Below, piece by piece: positions 8,654 through 16,142 of a stretch of 34,856 bases of DNA. The position numbers were made by a program, and so were the translations under genes. The notes beneath the pieces were generated by a model. It searched no databases, was not told where the DNA came from, and saw only the letters and a program-made list of their open reading frames with translations. Positions within the stretch are counted from its first letter, which is position 1. Every line of letters starts with the position of its first letter. This DNA is from Acidovorax sp. (GTDB taxonomy: Bacteria > Pseudomonadota > Gammaproteobacteria > Burkholderiales > Burkholderiaceae_C): assembly GCF_016783915.1 (NCBI RefSeq), contig NZ_JADHVT010000037.1, positions 1 to 34,856 of the forward strand, given 5' to 3'.

Positions 8654-9517
8654 ATGGACTTCGCCACCTTCCTGATCCAGCTGCTCAACAGCGTCCAATA
8701 CGGCCTGCTGCTGTTCATGCTGGCTGCTGGCCTCACGCTGATCTTCGGGATCATGGGTGTGGTGAACCTGGCTCACGGCAGTTTCTACATGCTGGGGGCC
8801 TACCTGGCGTATTCGCTTTCGGGGCATTTCGGCAGCCTCACCCTTGCGATCCTGGGCGGAGCCCTGCTTTCGGTGATGTTCGGGCTGGCGCTGGAATGGC
8901 TGCTGTTTCGCCACTTCTATCACCGAGACCACCTGGACCAGGTGTTGCTCACCTTCGGGCTGATCTACATCTTTGAGGAACTGCGCTCCATCCTGTGGGG
9001 TGACGATGTGCACGGTGTACCGATCCCCAAGATGCTGGACTGGTCGATCCCGCTGACCGACACCCTCTCCTACCCGGTCTACCGGCTGTTCATATCGGGC
9101 GTGTGCATCGCACTGGCCGTGGCCCTGTACCTGCTGATCTCCAAAACCCGCCTGGGCATGAAGATCCGTGCAGGAGCCTTCAACCGCGACATGGCCGAGT
9201 CTCTGGGCGTCAACATCAAACTCATCCATGCCATCGTGTTCGCCTTGGGTGTAGGTCTGGCGGCCGTTGCCGGCATGGTGGCTGCACCGGTATCCAGCGT
9301 GTACCCCAACATGGGCTCATCGGTGCTCATCATGTGTTTTGTGGTGGTGGTGATTGGTGGCATCGGTTCAGTGCGGGGCGCGCTCATTGCGGCGCTGCTG
9401 GTGGGCTTTGTCGATACGTTTGGCAAGGTGCTGCTGCCGCAGGCAGCGGGCATGCTGGTCTATATGCTGATGGCGGCCGTGCTGCTGTGGAAACCCGAAG
9501 GCCTGTTTAAACAATGA
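8654..9517 (+). CDS. livH: Branched-chain amino acid-type ABC transporter permease LivH
   Basis: 287 aa from the ATG at 8654 (MDFATFLIQLLNSVQYGLLL); an upstream open extension runs through the repeat and was not used. Eight or so hydrophobic segments and the motifs LTLIFGIMGVVNLAHGSFYM, ETAA-like cytoplasmic stretch MKIRAGAFNRDMAESLGVN and GGIGSVRGALIAALLVGFVD are standard for LivH permeases, which form the inner-membrane channel with LivM. It is flanked on both sides by repeats, with 213 bp before and 82 bp after, unusually loose for this operon type. Confidence 0.94.
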   Translation: MDFATFLIQLLNSVQYGLLLFMLAAGLTLIFGIMGVVNLAHGSFYMLGAYLAYSLSGHFGSLTLAILGGALLSVMFGLALEWLLFRHFYHRDHLDQVLLTFGLIYIFEELRSILWGDDVHGVPIPKMLDWSIPLTDTLSYPVYRLFISGVCIALAVALYLLISKTRLGMKIRAGAFNRDMAESLGVNIKLIHAIVFALGVGLAAVAGMVAAPVSSVYPNMGSSVLIMCFVVVVIGGIGSVRGALIAALLVGFVDTFGKVLLPQAAGMLVYMLMAAVLLWKPEGLFKQ

Positions 9518-9520
9518 TTA

Positions 9521-9594
9521 CCCCCACGCTCATCACTTCGTGTATCTCGCTGCCCCCCAAGGGGGCCTTCGCTGCCTTGGGGCGGCCCGGCGGC
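9521..9594. repeat. Comamonadaceae-type intergenic repeat between livH and livM
   Basis: About 74 bp containing CACTTCGTGTATCTCGCTGC and the complementary blocks GCCCCCCAAGGGGGC and CCTTGGGGCGGC. It differs from the repeat before livH and resembles another common Acidovorax intergenic repeat (recollection). It ends about 5 bp before the livM ATG and is open in the livM frame. Confidence 0.6.
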
Positions 9595-9599
9595 CACTC

Positions 9600-10598
9600 A
9601 TGAGCACCCCGCGCGCCAATATCGAAGTGCTGCCGCGCAGCGTGCAGTTCGCCCTGGCATTGGGGCTGGCTGCGTTGCTGCTGTTCCCTGTGGTGGGTAG
9701 CGACTTTTACGTACAGATGGTCACCCGCATGATGATCATGGCCATCTTTGCCATGAGCCTGGATCTGCTGCAGGGCGTGACCGGGCTGGTATCGCTGGGC
9801 CATGCTGCGTACTTTGGCGTGGCGGGCTACGCCCTCGCCTTTCTCACCCCTGCAGACATGCCGGTCAGCCTGTGGTGGTCGCTGCCGCTCGCGGTGGCTG
9901 TGTCCGGCCTGGTGGCAATGGTGATCGGGTTCTTTGTGGTGCGCACCCACGGCATCTACTTCATCATGGTTACCATGGCGTTTGCCCAGATGGTCTTCTA
10001 CCTGTTCTTCGACAACAAGGTGCTGGGTGGATCGGACGGGCTGTACATCAACTTCCGGCCTGATGCGTCGCTCTTCGGCTGGCTGCCGTTCGATCTGGAG
10101 GGACGCAAGACCTTCTACTACTTCACGCTGGCGCTGGTGGTGCTGGTGTACGTGTTGCTGCGCCGCCTGCTGTGGAGCCCGCTGGGCCGCGCGCTCGCGG
10201 GCATCCGTATCAACGAGCACCGCATGCGCGCCATGGGCTTTGGCACACGGGGCTACAAACTCACCGCCTTCACCATCGCTGGAGCGCTGGCAGGCCTGGC
10301 GGGTTACCTGTGGGGCGCGCAGACCGGCTATGTGAACCCTGAGCTCATGGGATTTCACATGAGCGCGCACGCCATCATGATGGTCATTCTGGGCGGCATG
10401 GGCAACTTTGCAGGCGCCATCGTGGGTGCGTTTGCCTTCGAGTACCTGCTGCATGTGTTCAAGGACATCTCCAAGCACTGGCAGCTGCTGATGGGTGGCT
10501 TCATCGTGCTGGTGGTAGTGGCCGCGCCGCGTGGCCTGCTGGGCATGTTTGCGCAGCGGGGCGCAGCCAAGGCTTCGGAGGGATCGCACCATGGCTGA
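9600..10598 (+). CDS. livM: Branched-chain amino acid-type ABC transporter permease LivM
   Basis: 332 aa from the ATG at 9600 (MSTPRANIEVLPRSVQF). Partner permease of LivH. Typical motifs are MIMAIFAMSLDLLQGVTGLVSLGHAAYFGV, the cytoplasmic coupling region ALAGIRINEHRMRAMGF and the C-terminal HAIMMVILGGMGNFAGAIVG. Roughly nine hydrophobic segments are visible. No strong Shine-Dalgarno precedes the ATG because the repeat at 9521-9594 abuts it; an in-frame GTG at 9540 inside the repeat would add 20 residues of repeat-encoded sequence and is less likely. The stop overlaps the livG start by eight bases. Confidence 0.93.
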   Translation: MSTPRANIEVLPRSVQFALALGLAALLLFPVVGSDFYVQMVTRMMIMAIFAMSLDLLQGVTGLVSLGHAAYFGVAGYALAFLTPADMPVSLWWSLPLAVAVSGLVAMVIGFFVVRTHGIYFIMVTMAFAQMVFYLFFDNKVLGGSDGLYINFRPDASLFGWLPFDLEGRKTFYYFTLALVVLVYVLLRRLLWSPLGRALAGIRINEHRMRAMGFGTRGYKLTAFTIAGALAGLAGYLWGAQTGYVNPELMGFHMSAHAIMMVILGGMGNFAGAIVGAFAFEYLLHVFKDISKHWQLLMGGFIVLVVVAAPRGLLGMFAQRGAAKASEGSHHG

Positions 10599-11364
10599 AG
10601 TCCTGTTGTCTGCACAGAAGGTCACCAAACGCTTTGGTGGCCTGGCCGCCGTCAACGGCGTCTCCGTGGACCTGTGGCGGGGCAAGATCCACGCCGTGAT
10701 AGGACCGAATGGCGCCGGCAAGTCCACCCTGACCAATCTGCTCTCTGGCGACCTGTCCCCCACCTCGGGCCAGGTGTTGCTGGGCGGCACGAATGTGACC
10801 GGCTGGGCGCCCGAACGCATCTCGCGCCAGGGCCTGGGCCGCAGCTACCAGAAGACCAACATCTTCCTGCCGCTCACTGTGCACGAGAACGTGCGCCTGG
10901 CGGCCCAGTCACGCGATGCACAGCAGCCCTGGAACCCGTTGCGCTGGTGGCAGGACACCCGCTCGGACACTATCAAAAACAGAGCAACCAGCGCACGTCT
11001 TGAAAGCGCTATCGAGCTGTCCGGCCTCAAAGACCGGCGCATGGCCATTGCGGGAGCCATGAGCCATGGCGAGCAGCGCCAGCTGGAAATTGCCATGACC
11101 CTGGCCACCGAGCCGCAGGTGCTGCTGCTCGACGAACCTCTGGCCGGCATGGGCGTGGCCGAGGCTGAGCGCATGGTGGAGCTGTTGCAGCGCCTCAAGC
11201 CCGCCCACGCCATCATGCTGGTGGAACACGACATGGATGCCGTGTTTGCGCTGGCCGACCGCCTCACGGTCATGGTTAACGGCGAGGTGATTGCGCACGG
11301 CACACCGCCCGAGGTGCGCGCCGATGCCACCGTGCAGGCCGCCTACCTAGGGGAGGACCACTGA
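10591..11364 (+). CDS. livG: Branched-chain amino acid-type ABC transporter ATPase LivG
   Basis: 257 aa from the ATG at 10591. Walker A GPNGAGKS (residues 38-45), signature-like MSHGEQRQLEIA (about 157-168), Walker B VLLLDEPLAG and the switch His in VEHDMD are intact, so it should hydrolyse ATP for the LivHM importer. The linker at residues about 126-148 (between the Q-loop region and the signature) is encoded by a stretch resembling a genus-type repeat (separate entry). Overlaps livM by eight bases and is followed by livF one base after its stop. Confidence 0.94.
   Translation: MAEVLLSAQKVTKRFGGLAAVNGVSVDLWRGKIHAVIGPNGAGKSTLTNLLSGDLSPTSGQVLLGGTNVTGWAPERISRQGLGRSYQKTNIFLPLTVHENVRLAAQSRDAQQPWNPLRWWQDTRSDTIKNRATSARLESAIELSGLKDRRMAIAGAMSHGEQRQLEIAMTLATEPQVLLLDEPLAGMGVAEAERMVELLQRLKPAHAIMLVEHDMDAVFALADRLTVMVNGEVIAHGTPPEVRADATVQAAYLGEDH
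10970..11031 (+). repeat. Comamonadaceae-type short repeat inside livG
   Basis: CTATCAAAAACAGAGC at the left, AGCGCTAT in the centre-right and GGCCTCAAA at the right end reproduce the layout of a short AT-richer repeat that I recall from Acidovorax intergenic regions, and the element shares the AGCGC core with the copies at 1223 and 19656. It is read in frame as livG residues about 126-148, a variable helical part of the ATPase. Confidence 0.45.
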
Positions 11365-11365
11365 G

Positions 11366-12079
11366 ATGACCACTCCATGGATTGATGCCAAGGGCATCCA
11401 CACCTTTTACGGCAGCAGCCACATCCTGCACGGCATTGACTTCACCGTGGGCCAGGGCGAGACCATCGGCCTGATGGGCCGCAACGGCATGGGAAAGAGC
11501 ACCCTGCTCAAATCTCTGATGGGCCTGGTCAAGCCCCGCTCGGGCAGCGTGGCCGTGGCCGGCCGCGACATGACGGGCAAGCCGCCCTACGAAGTGGCCC
11601 GGCTGGGCATTGCCTACGTGCCGGAGGGCCGAGGCATCTTCGGCAACCTGAACGTGGTCGAGAACCTGCAGATGGCCGCGCGTGCCGGCACGCGCGGCCA
11701 GCGCGACTGGACCTACGAGCGCGTGCTGGAAACCTTTCCGCGCCTGAAGGAGCGCCTGGGTCACGGCGGTCAGCAACTCAGCGGTGGCGAGCAGCAGATG
11801 CTGACCATTGGCCGTGCGCTGATGACCAACCCCGACGTTCTCATCCTCGATGAAGCCACCGAGGGCCTGGCGCCACTCATTGCCCGCGAGATCTGGCGCA
11901 TCTGCAGCCTGATCAAGGAGAGCGGCATCAGCAGCGTCATCGTGGACAAGAACTGGAAACACGTCACGCAGATCACCGATCGCAACGTCATCCTGGTCAA
12001 AGGCCAGGTGGTGTTTGATGGCAGCTCGGATGCGCTGCATGCGCAGCCGCTGCTGCTGGAGCAGTACCTGGGCGTCTGA
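11366..12079 (+). CDS. livF: Branched-chain amino acid-type ABC transporter ATPase LivF
   Basis: 237 aa, usual length. Second nucleotide-binding subunit, pairing with LivG. Walker A is GRNGMGKS (near residue 35), signature LSGGEQQM, Walker B VLILDEATEG, with IAYVPEGRGIF typical of LivF. The switch-loop position reads VIVDKNWKHV instead of the usual VEQN motif with its neighbouring residues; this variant occurs in a subset of LivF proteins. Start is one base after the livG stop. It ends the operon; the next gene is convergent 83 bp away and I see no clear intrinsic terminator between them. Confidence 0.94.
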   Translation: MTTPWIDAKGIHTFYGSSHILHGIDFTVGQGETIGLMGRNGMGKSTLLKSLMGLVKPRSGSVAVAGRDMTGKPPYEVARLGIAYVPEGRGIFGNLNVVENLQMAARAGTRGQRDWTYERVLETFPRLKERLGHGGQQLSGGEQQMLTIGRALMTNPDVLILDEATEGLAPLIAREIWRICSLIKESGISSVIVDKNWKHVTQITDRNVILVKGQVVFDGSSDALHAQPLLLEQYLGV

Positions 12080-12162
12080 GCCCCCACCTGCCAACACGCC
12101 TGGCGCATCGATGCCCCGGACAAAGGCTACGGCCCAGGACTCGCGCAGCGACCTCTCATGCC

Positions 12163-14535
12163 TTACCGCAGGTTGATCGTCACCGGCACAGTCAGTTGTG
12201 CAGACAAGCCCGCCGAGTCCTTGGCCGTGACCACCAACTGATAGCTGCCAGCCACCGGCTTGGACCAGATGGCTGTGATGGTGCTGCCCGACACGGCAAA
12301 GCCCATTCCCAAAGGCACCCCAGCGATGGACACCGACAGCGACGTGGCGCCCGGTGATGTAACGTTGATGCTGCCGGACAGAGGCTGACCCGCCACGCCG
12401 ACCATGACAGAGGCAGTGATCACAGGCCCCGCTGCGGCGATTTTGACCGTGAACACGCCCTTGCCGGACAAGCCCGTCTTGGTGTCCTTGGCGGTCAAGG
12501 TCACCCTGTACACACCCGCCACAGGCTTGGGCCAGCTCACCGTGCCATCGGCAACCACCACCATTCCCGACGGAGCCCCCGCCTGGGAATACGTGACAGC
12601 GTTGGCAGACGTCACGTTGGCCTTGAAAGCCAGAGCCACGCCAGGGCGGCCGGCAATGCTGGCGCTTTCGACCATCGGAGCAACCGGAGCGGCCACACTG
12701 ATGCTGTAGACGCCCTGACCTGTGAGCCCTGTCTTGGTGTCCTTGGCCACGACGGTGACTGCATAGGCCCCTGCCACCGGCGCCGGCCACGAGACCACAC
12801 CGGCAGCGCTGATCGACATGCCCGTGGGTGCGCCCGACAGGCTCATGGACACGGGATTGGACGCATTGACGGCCGCCGTGAAGGTCAGGGCCGTGCCCAC
12901 CTTGCCGCTGATGCTGGCAGACGTGACCACTGGCGCGGGGGCAGGCGCCGTGGCGCCGGTCAGCAAACTCACCAGCGCTCCTGCATTGGGTGTGCCCAGG
13001 CCTGTCAGCTGGTCGTATCCGGGCGTGGCAGAACAGGTGCTGCAGGTGCCATGACTACCCAGCCGAATGTCAGCAAACCCGCTGGCGTAGCTCGACGCCA
13101 CCGCACCGATCTGCCCGTACAGCAACGCGTGCCCCCCGGCCATCACAGGCAGTGTGGCTTGCTGCCGGTTTGCGTTGGCAACGGCCACCAGACCTGCCCA
13201 CATGGGTGCGGCCAGGCTGGTGCCGCCGGCACTGATCCACTGCACCGTGCTGCTGCCGGGCTGCATGACGGCCACGTATTGGCCGGTGGCGGGGTCTGCA
13301 TTCATGGCAACGTCGGCCACCGTCCGGCGCGCCAGCGAAGCGGTGCCCAGCACAGACGACTTCTGGTATGCCGGCACACCGATGAAGCCACTGGTGCCAC
13401 CACCGGTGCCCGACCAGCTCACCTCACTGCGTGCGCCGCTGCCGGAATAGGTCAGCGTTGTACCGCCGACCGCAATGACATTGGGAGAGACCGAAGGCCA
13501 GTTCACCCCTGCGCCGGAATCGCCCGTGGCCGCCAGGTAGGTCATTCCGGCTGCAGAAAAGGCTGAGTCCACAGATCCCGTCCAGACCCCCTCCTGGGCT
13601 CCAAAACTCATGGACACCACACCCGGTCCCATGGCGTTGGCCAGCCGGATAGCGCCCAACAGGCTGTTGAGCGACGGATCGGGCGCTTCGATGAGAACGA
13701 TGCGCGCAAGCGGCGCGATCGCATGCACCCACTGCACATCCAGCGCCATTTCAGTGGCCCAGCCCGCATCGTAGGCGGGGGCCGTGGACGCAATGGCGCC
13801 AGACGCCGTACCGTAAGCCACCCACAGTTCGCACCCCGTTGCAGGAGAGGCGGAAGCCAGAGGCAAACCAGTGGTGGCGGGCAGTACCTTGGCGGGGCAG
13901 GCGGGCAACCCGAACTTCTGGTTGAAGGCTGCCAATTCGGCCGCCACATTGGGGTTGTGCTTTGCACCGACGACATACACCGTCTGCCCCGCCCCCAGTT
14001 GTACGGCCTGCACGCCCGAAGGTTTGGACCCCACGGCAGGCAAGGCGCCAAAACCATAGGCTGCGCGCACTTGCGCGACCGAATAGGTGGTGACGACGCC
14101 GGTGCCAGCAAGGGGCGCTACCGCTGCGTCCTTGGGTGCTGCCCAGGACATGCTCGCAGACTTCTGCTGAACCTCCTCCAGCGTGTAGGGAGTGAGGCGG
14201 CGGGTGGATAGCGCCTTGAACACCTCAGGCACCTGCTGGGACTTGGGAGCACTCAGAGCGGACTGATTGGCATCCTGCACATCCATGTCGTCAGGGGCCT
14301 CCAGCACCACGGGCGCGATATGGAAGGTAGGCTGCGCCAACAATCCCTCCACCTCTGGCACGAGCGTGTCAGCAGACACCTGGAGCGTAGTGGTTGTGGA
14401 GGCCACTTCGTTGGAGCCTTCGGGGTCGGCCGAGCCACCGCAGCCCATCACCACCAACGGAATGACCGACAACAAGGCCCAGCGAGCGTGCGGGTGCTCG
14501 GCGGTAAAAAGATGACGGCGGTTCTGAGTTGGCAT
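12163..14535 (-). CDS. Secreted S53 (sedolisin family) serine-carboxyl peptidase, lipoprotein with three Ig-like repeats
   Basis: 790 aa from the ATG at 14535 (MPTQNRRHLF), chosen because GGAG lies six bases upstream; ATG at 14547 would add four residues. A hydrophobic segment ends PLVVMG-C32, a plausible lipobox, so the protein is probably lipid-anchored and exported. A Thr/Ser-rich propart leads to the catalytic domain (about 150-525): Glu262 and Asp266 in GWATEMALDVQWVH, Asp339 in AATGDSGAG, and nucleophile Ser440 in GGTSLAAPMWAG match the sedolisin Glu/Asp/Asp/Ser set. FADI...GYDQLTGLGTPNAG resembles the C-terminal calcium site. Three repeats of about 85 residues (536-616, 618-701, 703-790), each with WxxPVAGxY and AKDxxxGL, are Ig-like. 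Sedolisins act at acidic pH on protein substrates. The leader carries a predicted c-di-GMP riboswitch. Confidence 0.93.
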   Translation of the reverse strand: MPTQNRRHLFTAEHPHARWALLSVIPLVVMGCGGSADPEGSNEVASTTTTLQVSADTLVPEVEGLLAQPTFHIAPVVLEAPDDMDVQDANQSALSAPKSQQVPEVFKALSTRRLTPYTLEEVQQKSASMSWAAPKDAAVAPLAGTGVVTTYSVAQVRAAYGFGALPAVGSKPSGVQAVQLGAGQTVYVVGAKHNPNVAAELAAFNQKFGLPACPAKVLPATTGLPLASASPATGCELWVAYGTASGAIASTAPAYDAGWATEMALDVQWVHAIAPLARIVLIEAPDPSLNSLLGAIRLANAMGPGVVSMSFGAQEGVWTGSVDSAFSAAGMTYLAATGDSGAGVNWPSVSPNVIAVGGTTLTYSGSGARSEVSWSGTGGGTSGFIGVPAYQKSSVLGTASLARRTVADVAMNADPATGQYVAVMQPGSSTVQWISAGGTSLAAPMWAGLVAVANANRQQATLPVMAGGHALLYGQIGAVASSYASGFADIRLGSHGTCSTCSATPGYDQLTGLGTPNAGALVSLLTGATAPAPAPVVTSASISGKVGTALTFTAAVNASNPVSMSLSGAPTGMSISAAGVVSWPAPVAGAYAVTVVAKDTKTGLTGQGVYSISVAAPVAPMVESASIAGRPGVALAFKANVTSANAVTYSQAGAPSGMVVVADGTVSWPKPVAGVYRVTLTAKDTKTGLSGKGVFTVKIAAAGPVITASVMVGVAGQPLSGSINVTSPGATSLSVSIAGVPLGMGFAVSGSTITAIWSKPVAGSYQLVVTAKDSAGLSAQLTVPVTINLR

Positions 14536-14655
14536 TCTGTTCTCCATGAGATGCGGAAATTCACACCGCACACACCGAAGACAGCCTGGGCTGCAATCAC
14601 CTGCAAGGGTTGCCGCCGCGCCTGAACGCGCCCCCAGCGAGACACCCCGGAGGAC

Positions 14656-14741
14656 TGTGGCAACCCCGCTGCCGTGCCCCGTTGAGAGGGGGTTAGACCG
14701 GTGGCTTTGCGACCCCGACTTTCGTGCGGGTGTGCCTTGAT
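14656..14741 (-). promoter_or_regulatory. c-di-GMP-I (GEMM-I) riboswitch upstream of the S53 peptidase gene
   Basis: Read on the minus strand, the hallmarks occur in order: GGCACACC, a P2 stem CCCGCAC/GTCGGGG capped by a GAAA tetraloop, TCGCAAAGCCACCGGTCTAA (the most conserved block of the class), a CCCC/GGGG stem, then GGCAGCGGGGTTGCC closing back on GGCA. This agrees with the GEMM-I consensus, with A to C in the usual GCAAACC block. It lies 120 nt before the peptidase ATG. No hairpin with a T-run follows, so control may be translational or Rho-linked; whether ligand turns expression on or off cannot be told. Confidence 0.88.
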
Positions 14742-14747
14742 CGGACA

Positions 14748-14776
14748 AATGTAATTGTTTGAAACACAAAAATCAA
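14748..14776 (-). promoter_or_regulatory. Putative sigma70-type promoter of the riboswitch-peptidase transcript
   Basis: On the minus strand TTGATT (14776-14771), a 17-bp spacer and TACATT (14753-14748) form a good promoter in an AT-rich island. The start of transcription would fall near 14741, exactly at the 5' edge of the riboswitch. Confidence 0.55.
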
Positions 14777-14933
14777 TAAATTTGATATTTATTTCACATT
14801 TATCATCTGCGCTACTGAGGGAGCCCCGCCGCCCACTCGCTCGTCAACAGGCGCACTACCCCTTGATAACCCGGGTCTGCACCACACACCCCGTCGTTAG
14901 AATCGTGCGCTCCACTGACTTAGGAAGAACGTT

Positions 14934-15785
14934 TTGTCCGACCGCCTTGCCGTACTACCCCAATACGCTCTTCCCAAACGCGCACTGACCACACTGGCTG
15001 GCAAATTTGCATCGGCCCGGCTGGGCGGCCTGACCACCGCAGTGATCCGCCGTTTTGTTGCGCGCTACAACGTCAACATGGCCGAGGCGGCGAATCCCGA
15101 CATTGCCAGCTACGCGTCGTTCAATGACTTCTTCACGCGAGCGCTGAAACCTGGTGCCCGCCCGCTGGCCCAGGCCGATTTGATCTGCCCGGTGGACGGT
15201 GCCATCAGCCAGTTCGGCCCCATTGCCAACGATCAGATCTTCCAGGCCAAGGGGCACACCTACTCCACCACAGCACTGGTGGGTGGCGATGCAGCCGCTG
15301 CAGCCCGTTTTGACAACGGCCACTTCGCCACGCTGTACCTGAGCCCGCGCGACTACCACCGCATCCACATGCCTTGCGCGGGCGAGCTCACGCGCATGGT
15401 GCATGTACCTGGTGATCTGTTTTCGGTGAATCCCACCACGGCACGCGGCGTGCCCGGTCTGTTCGCGCGCAATGAACGCGTGGTGTGCTTTTTTGAATCG
15501 GCACAAGGGCCGTTTGTGCTGGTGCTGGTGGGGGCCACCATCGTGGGCAGCATGGCCACCGTGTGGCATGGCCAGGTCAACCCGCCGCGCACGGGCACGC
15601 TGCGGCAGTGGGACTACGCCAAGGGGCAGGTGAGCCTGCAACAGGGTGAAGAGATGGGCCGCTTCCTGCTGGGCTCCACCGTGGTGATGCTGTTCCCGCA
15701 GGGGCCAATGCAGTTCAACCCGCAATGGGCGCCCATGCACCCCATCCAGCTGGGTGAAGCCATGGCGCAGCGCGCTGGCGGCTAA
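14934..15785 (+). CDS. psd: Phosphatidylserine decarboxylase proenzyme
   Basis: 283 aa. Psd converts phosphatidylserine to phosphatidylethanolamine at the inner membrane; it self-cleaves in the motif LGST to form a pyruvoyl cofactor. That motif is present near the C-terminus (RFLLGSTVVMLFP). Other family motifs are FNDFFTRALKPGARP, CPVDGAISQ, LSPRDYHRIHMP and VGATIVGSM. The start is TTG at 14934, preceded by AGGAAGAA; MSDRLAVLPQY is the usual N-terminus in relatives. It is divergent from the riboswitch-peptidase unit and stands alone. Confidence 0.95.
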   Translation: MSDRLAVLPQYALPKRALTTLAGKFASARLGGLTTAVIRRFVARYNVNMAEAANPDIASYASFNDFFTRALKPGARPLAQADLICPVDGAISQFGPIANDQIFQAKGHTYSTTALVGGDAAAAARFDNGHFATLYLSPRDYHRIHMPCAGELTRMVHVPGDLFSVNPTTARGVPGLFARNERVVCFFESAQGPFVLVLVGATIVGSMATVWHGQVNPPRTGTLRQWDYAKGQVSLQQGEEMGRFLLGSTVVMLFPQGPMQFNPQWAPMHPIQLGEAMAQRAGG

Positions 15786-15814
15786 TCTTTAGCCCATCGG
15801 ACTGGGAGCGGCGC

Positions 15815-16024
15815 TCACAAACGGTCTGGCGCGCGCGTGAGCTGAAAGGCTGTGGGCGCCAGGTGCAGCGCGTCAGGGTGCACAGGGGACTCATGCCCCA
15901 CCAGATAGACCATGAGCGCATTGCGCCGCACCACCACATGGCTCACGGTCTCGCGCTGGTGGTTCCATTGCACAAAAACACCGGGCTTGAACAAGGGCAT
16001 GTAGTAGTAAGCGGTGGGATCCAT
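15815..16024 (-). CDS. Small conserved-looking protein of unknown function
   Basis: 69 aa, starting MDPTAYYYMPLFKPGVFVQW. I do not recognise a family. It is mixed in composition with aromatic residues at the N-terminus and no signal peptide or clear membrane span; the regular protein-like composition and the family-neutral codon use favour a real gene over the overlapping frames. It is convergent with psd (29 bp apart) and lies downstream of hutG in the same orientation, separated by about 118 bp with a hairpin at 16120-16136. Function unknown. Confidence 0.55.
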   Translation of the reverse strand: MDPTAYYYMPLFKPGVFVQWNHQRETVSHVVVRRNALMVYLVGHESPVHPDALHLAPTAFQLTRAPDRL

Positions 16025-16119
16025 GGGGTGCGGCTCCTCCCGCTACGACGGGCCGATGCGTGAATGCGGGCCCAAGCGCCGGCCCATGAAGGACCGACCA
16101 TCCCATACTAGCACTGATA

Positions 16120-16136
16120 CACCCCGTCGCGGGGTG
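16120..16136 (-). terminator. Hairpin at the end of the hut gene run (possible terminator)
   Basis: CACCCCG-TCG-CGGGGTG forms a perfect 7-bp stem just downstream of hutG. No T-run follows on the minus strand, so it is at best a weak or Rho-assisted terminator. Confidence 0.35.
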
Positions 16137-16142
16137 CCACCG

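Noticed and set aside
14536-14769. Extension of the S53 gene frame upstream of its start
   Set aside because: It would translate the riboswitch and part of the promoter; SD and lipobox position favour the start at 14535.
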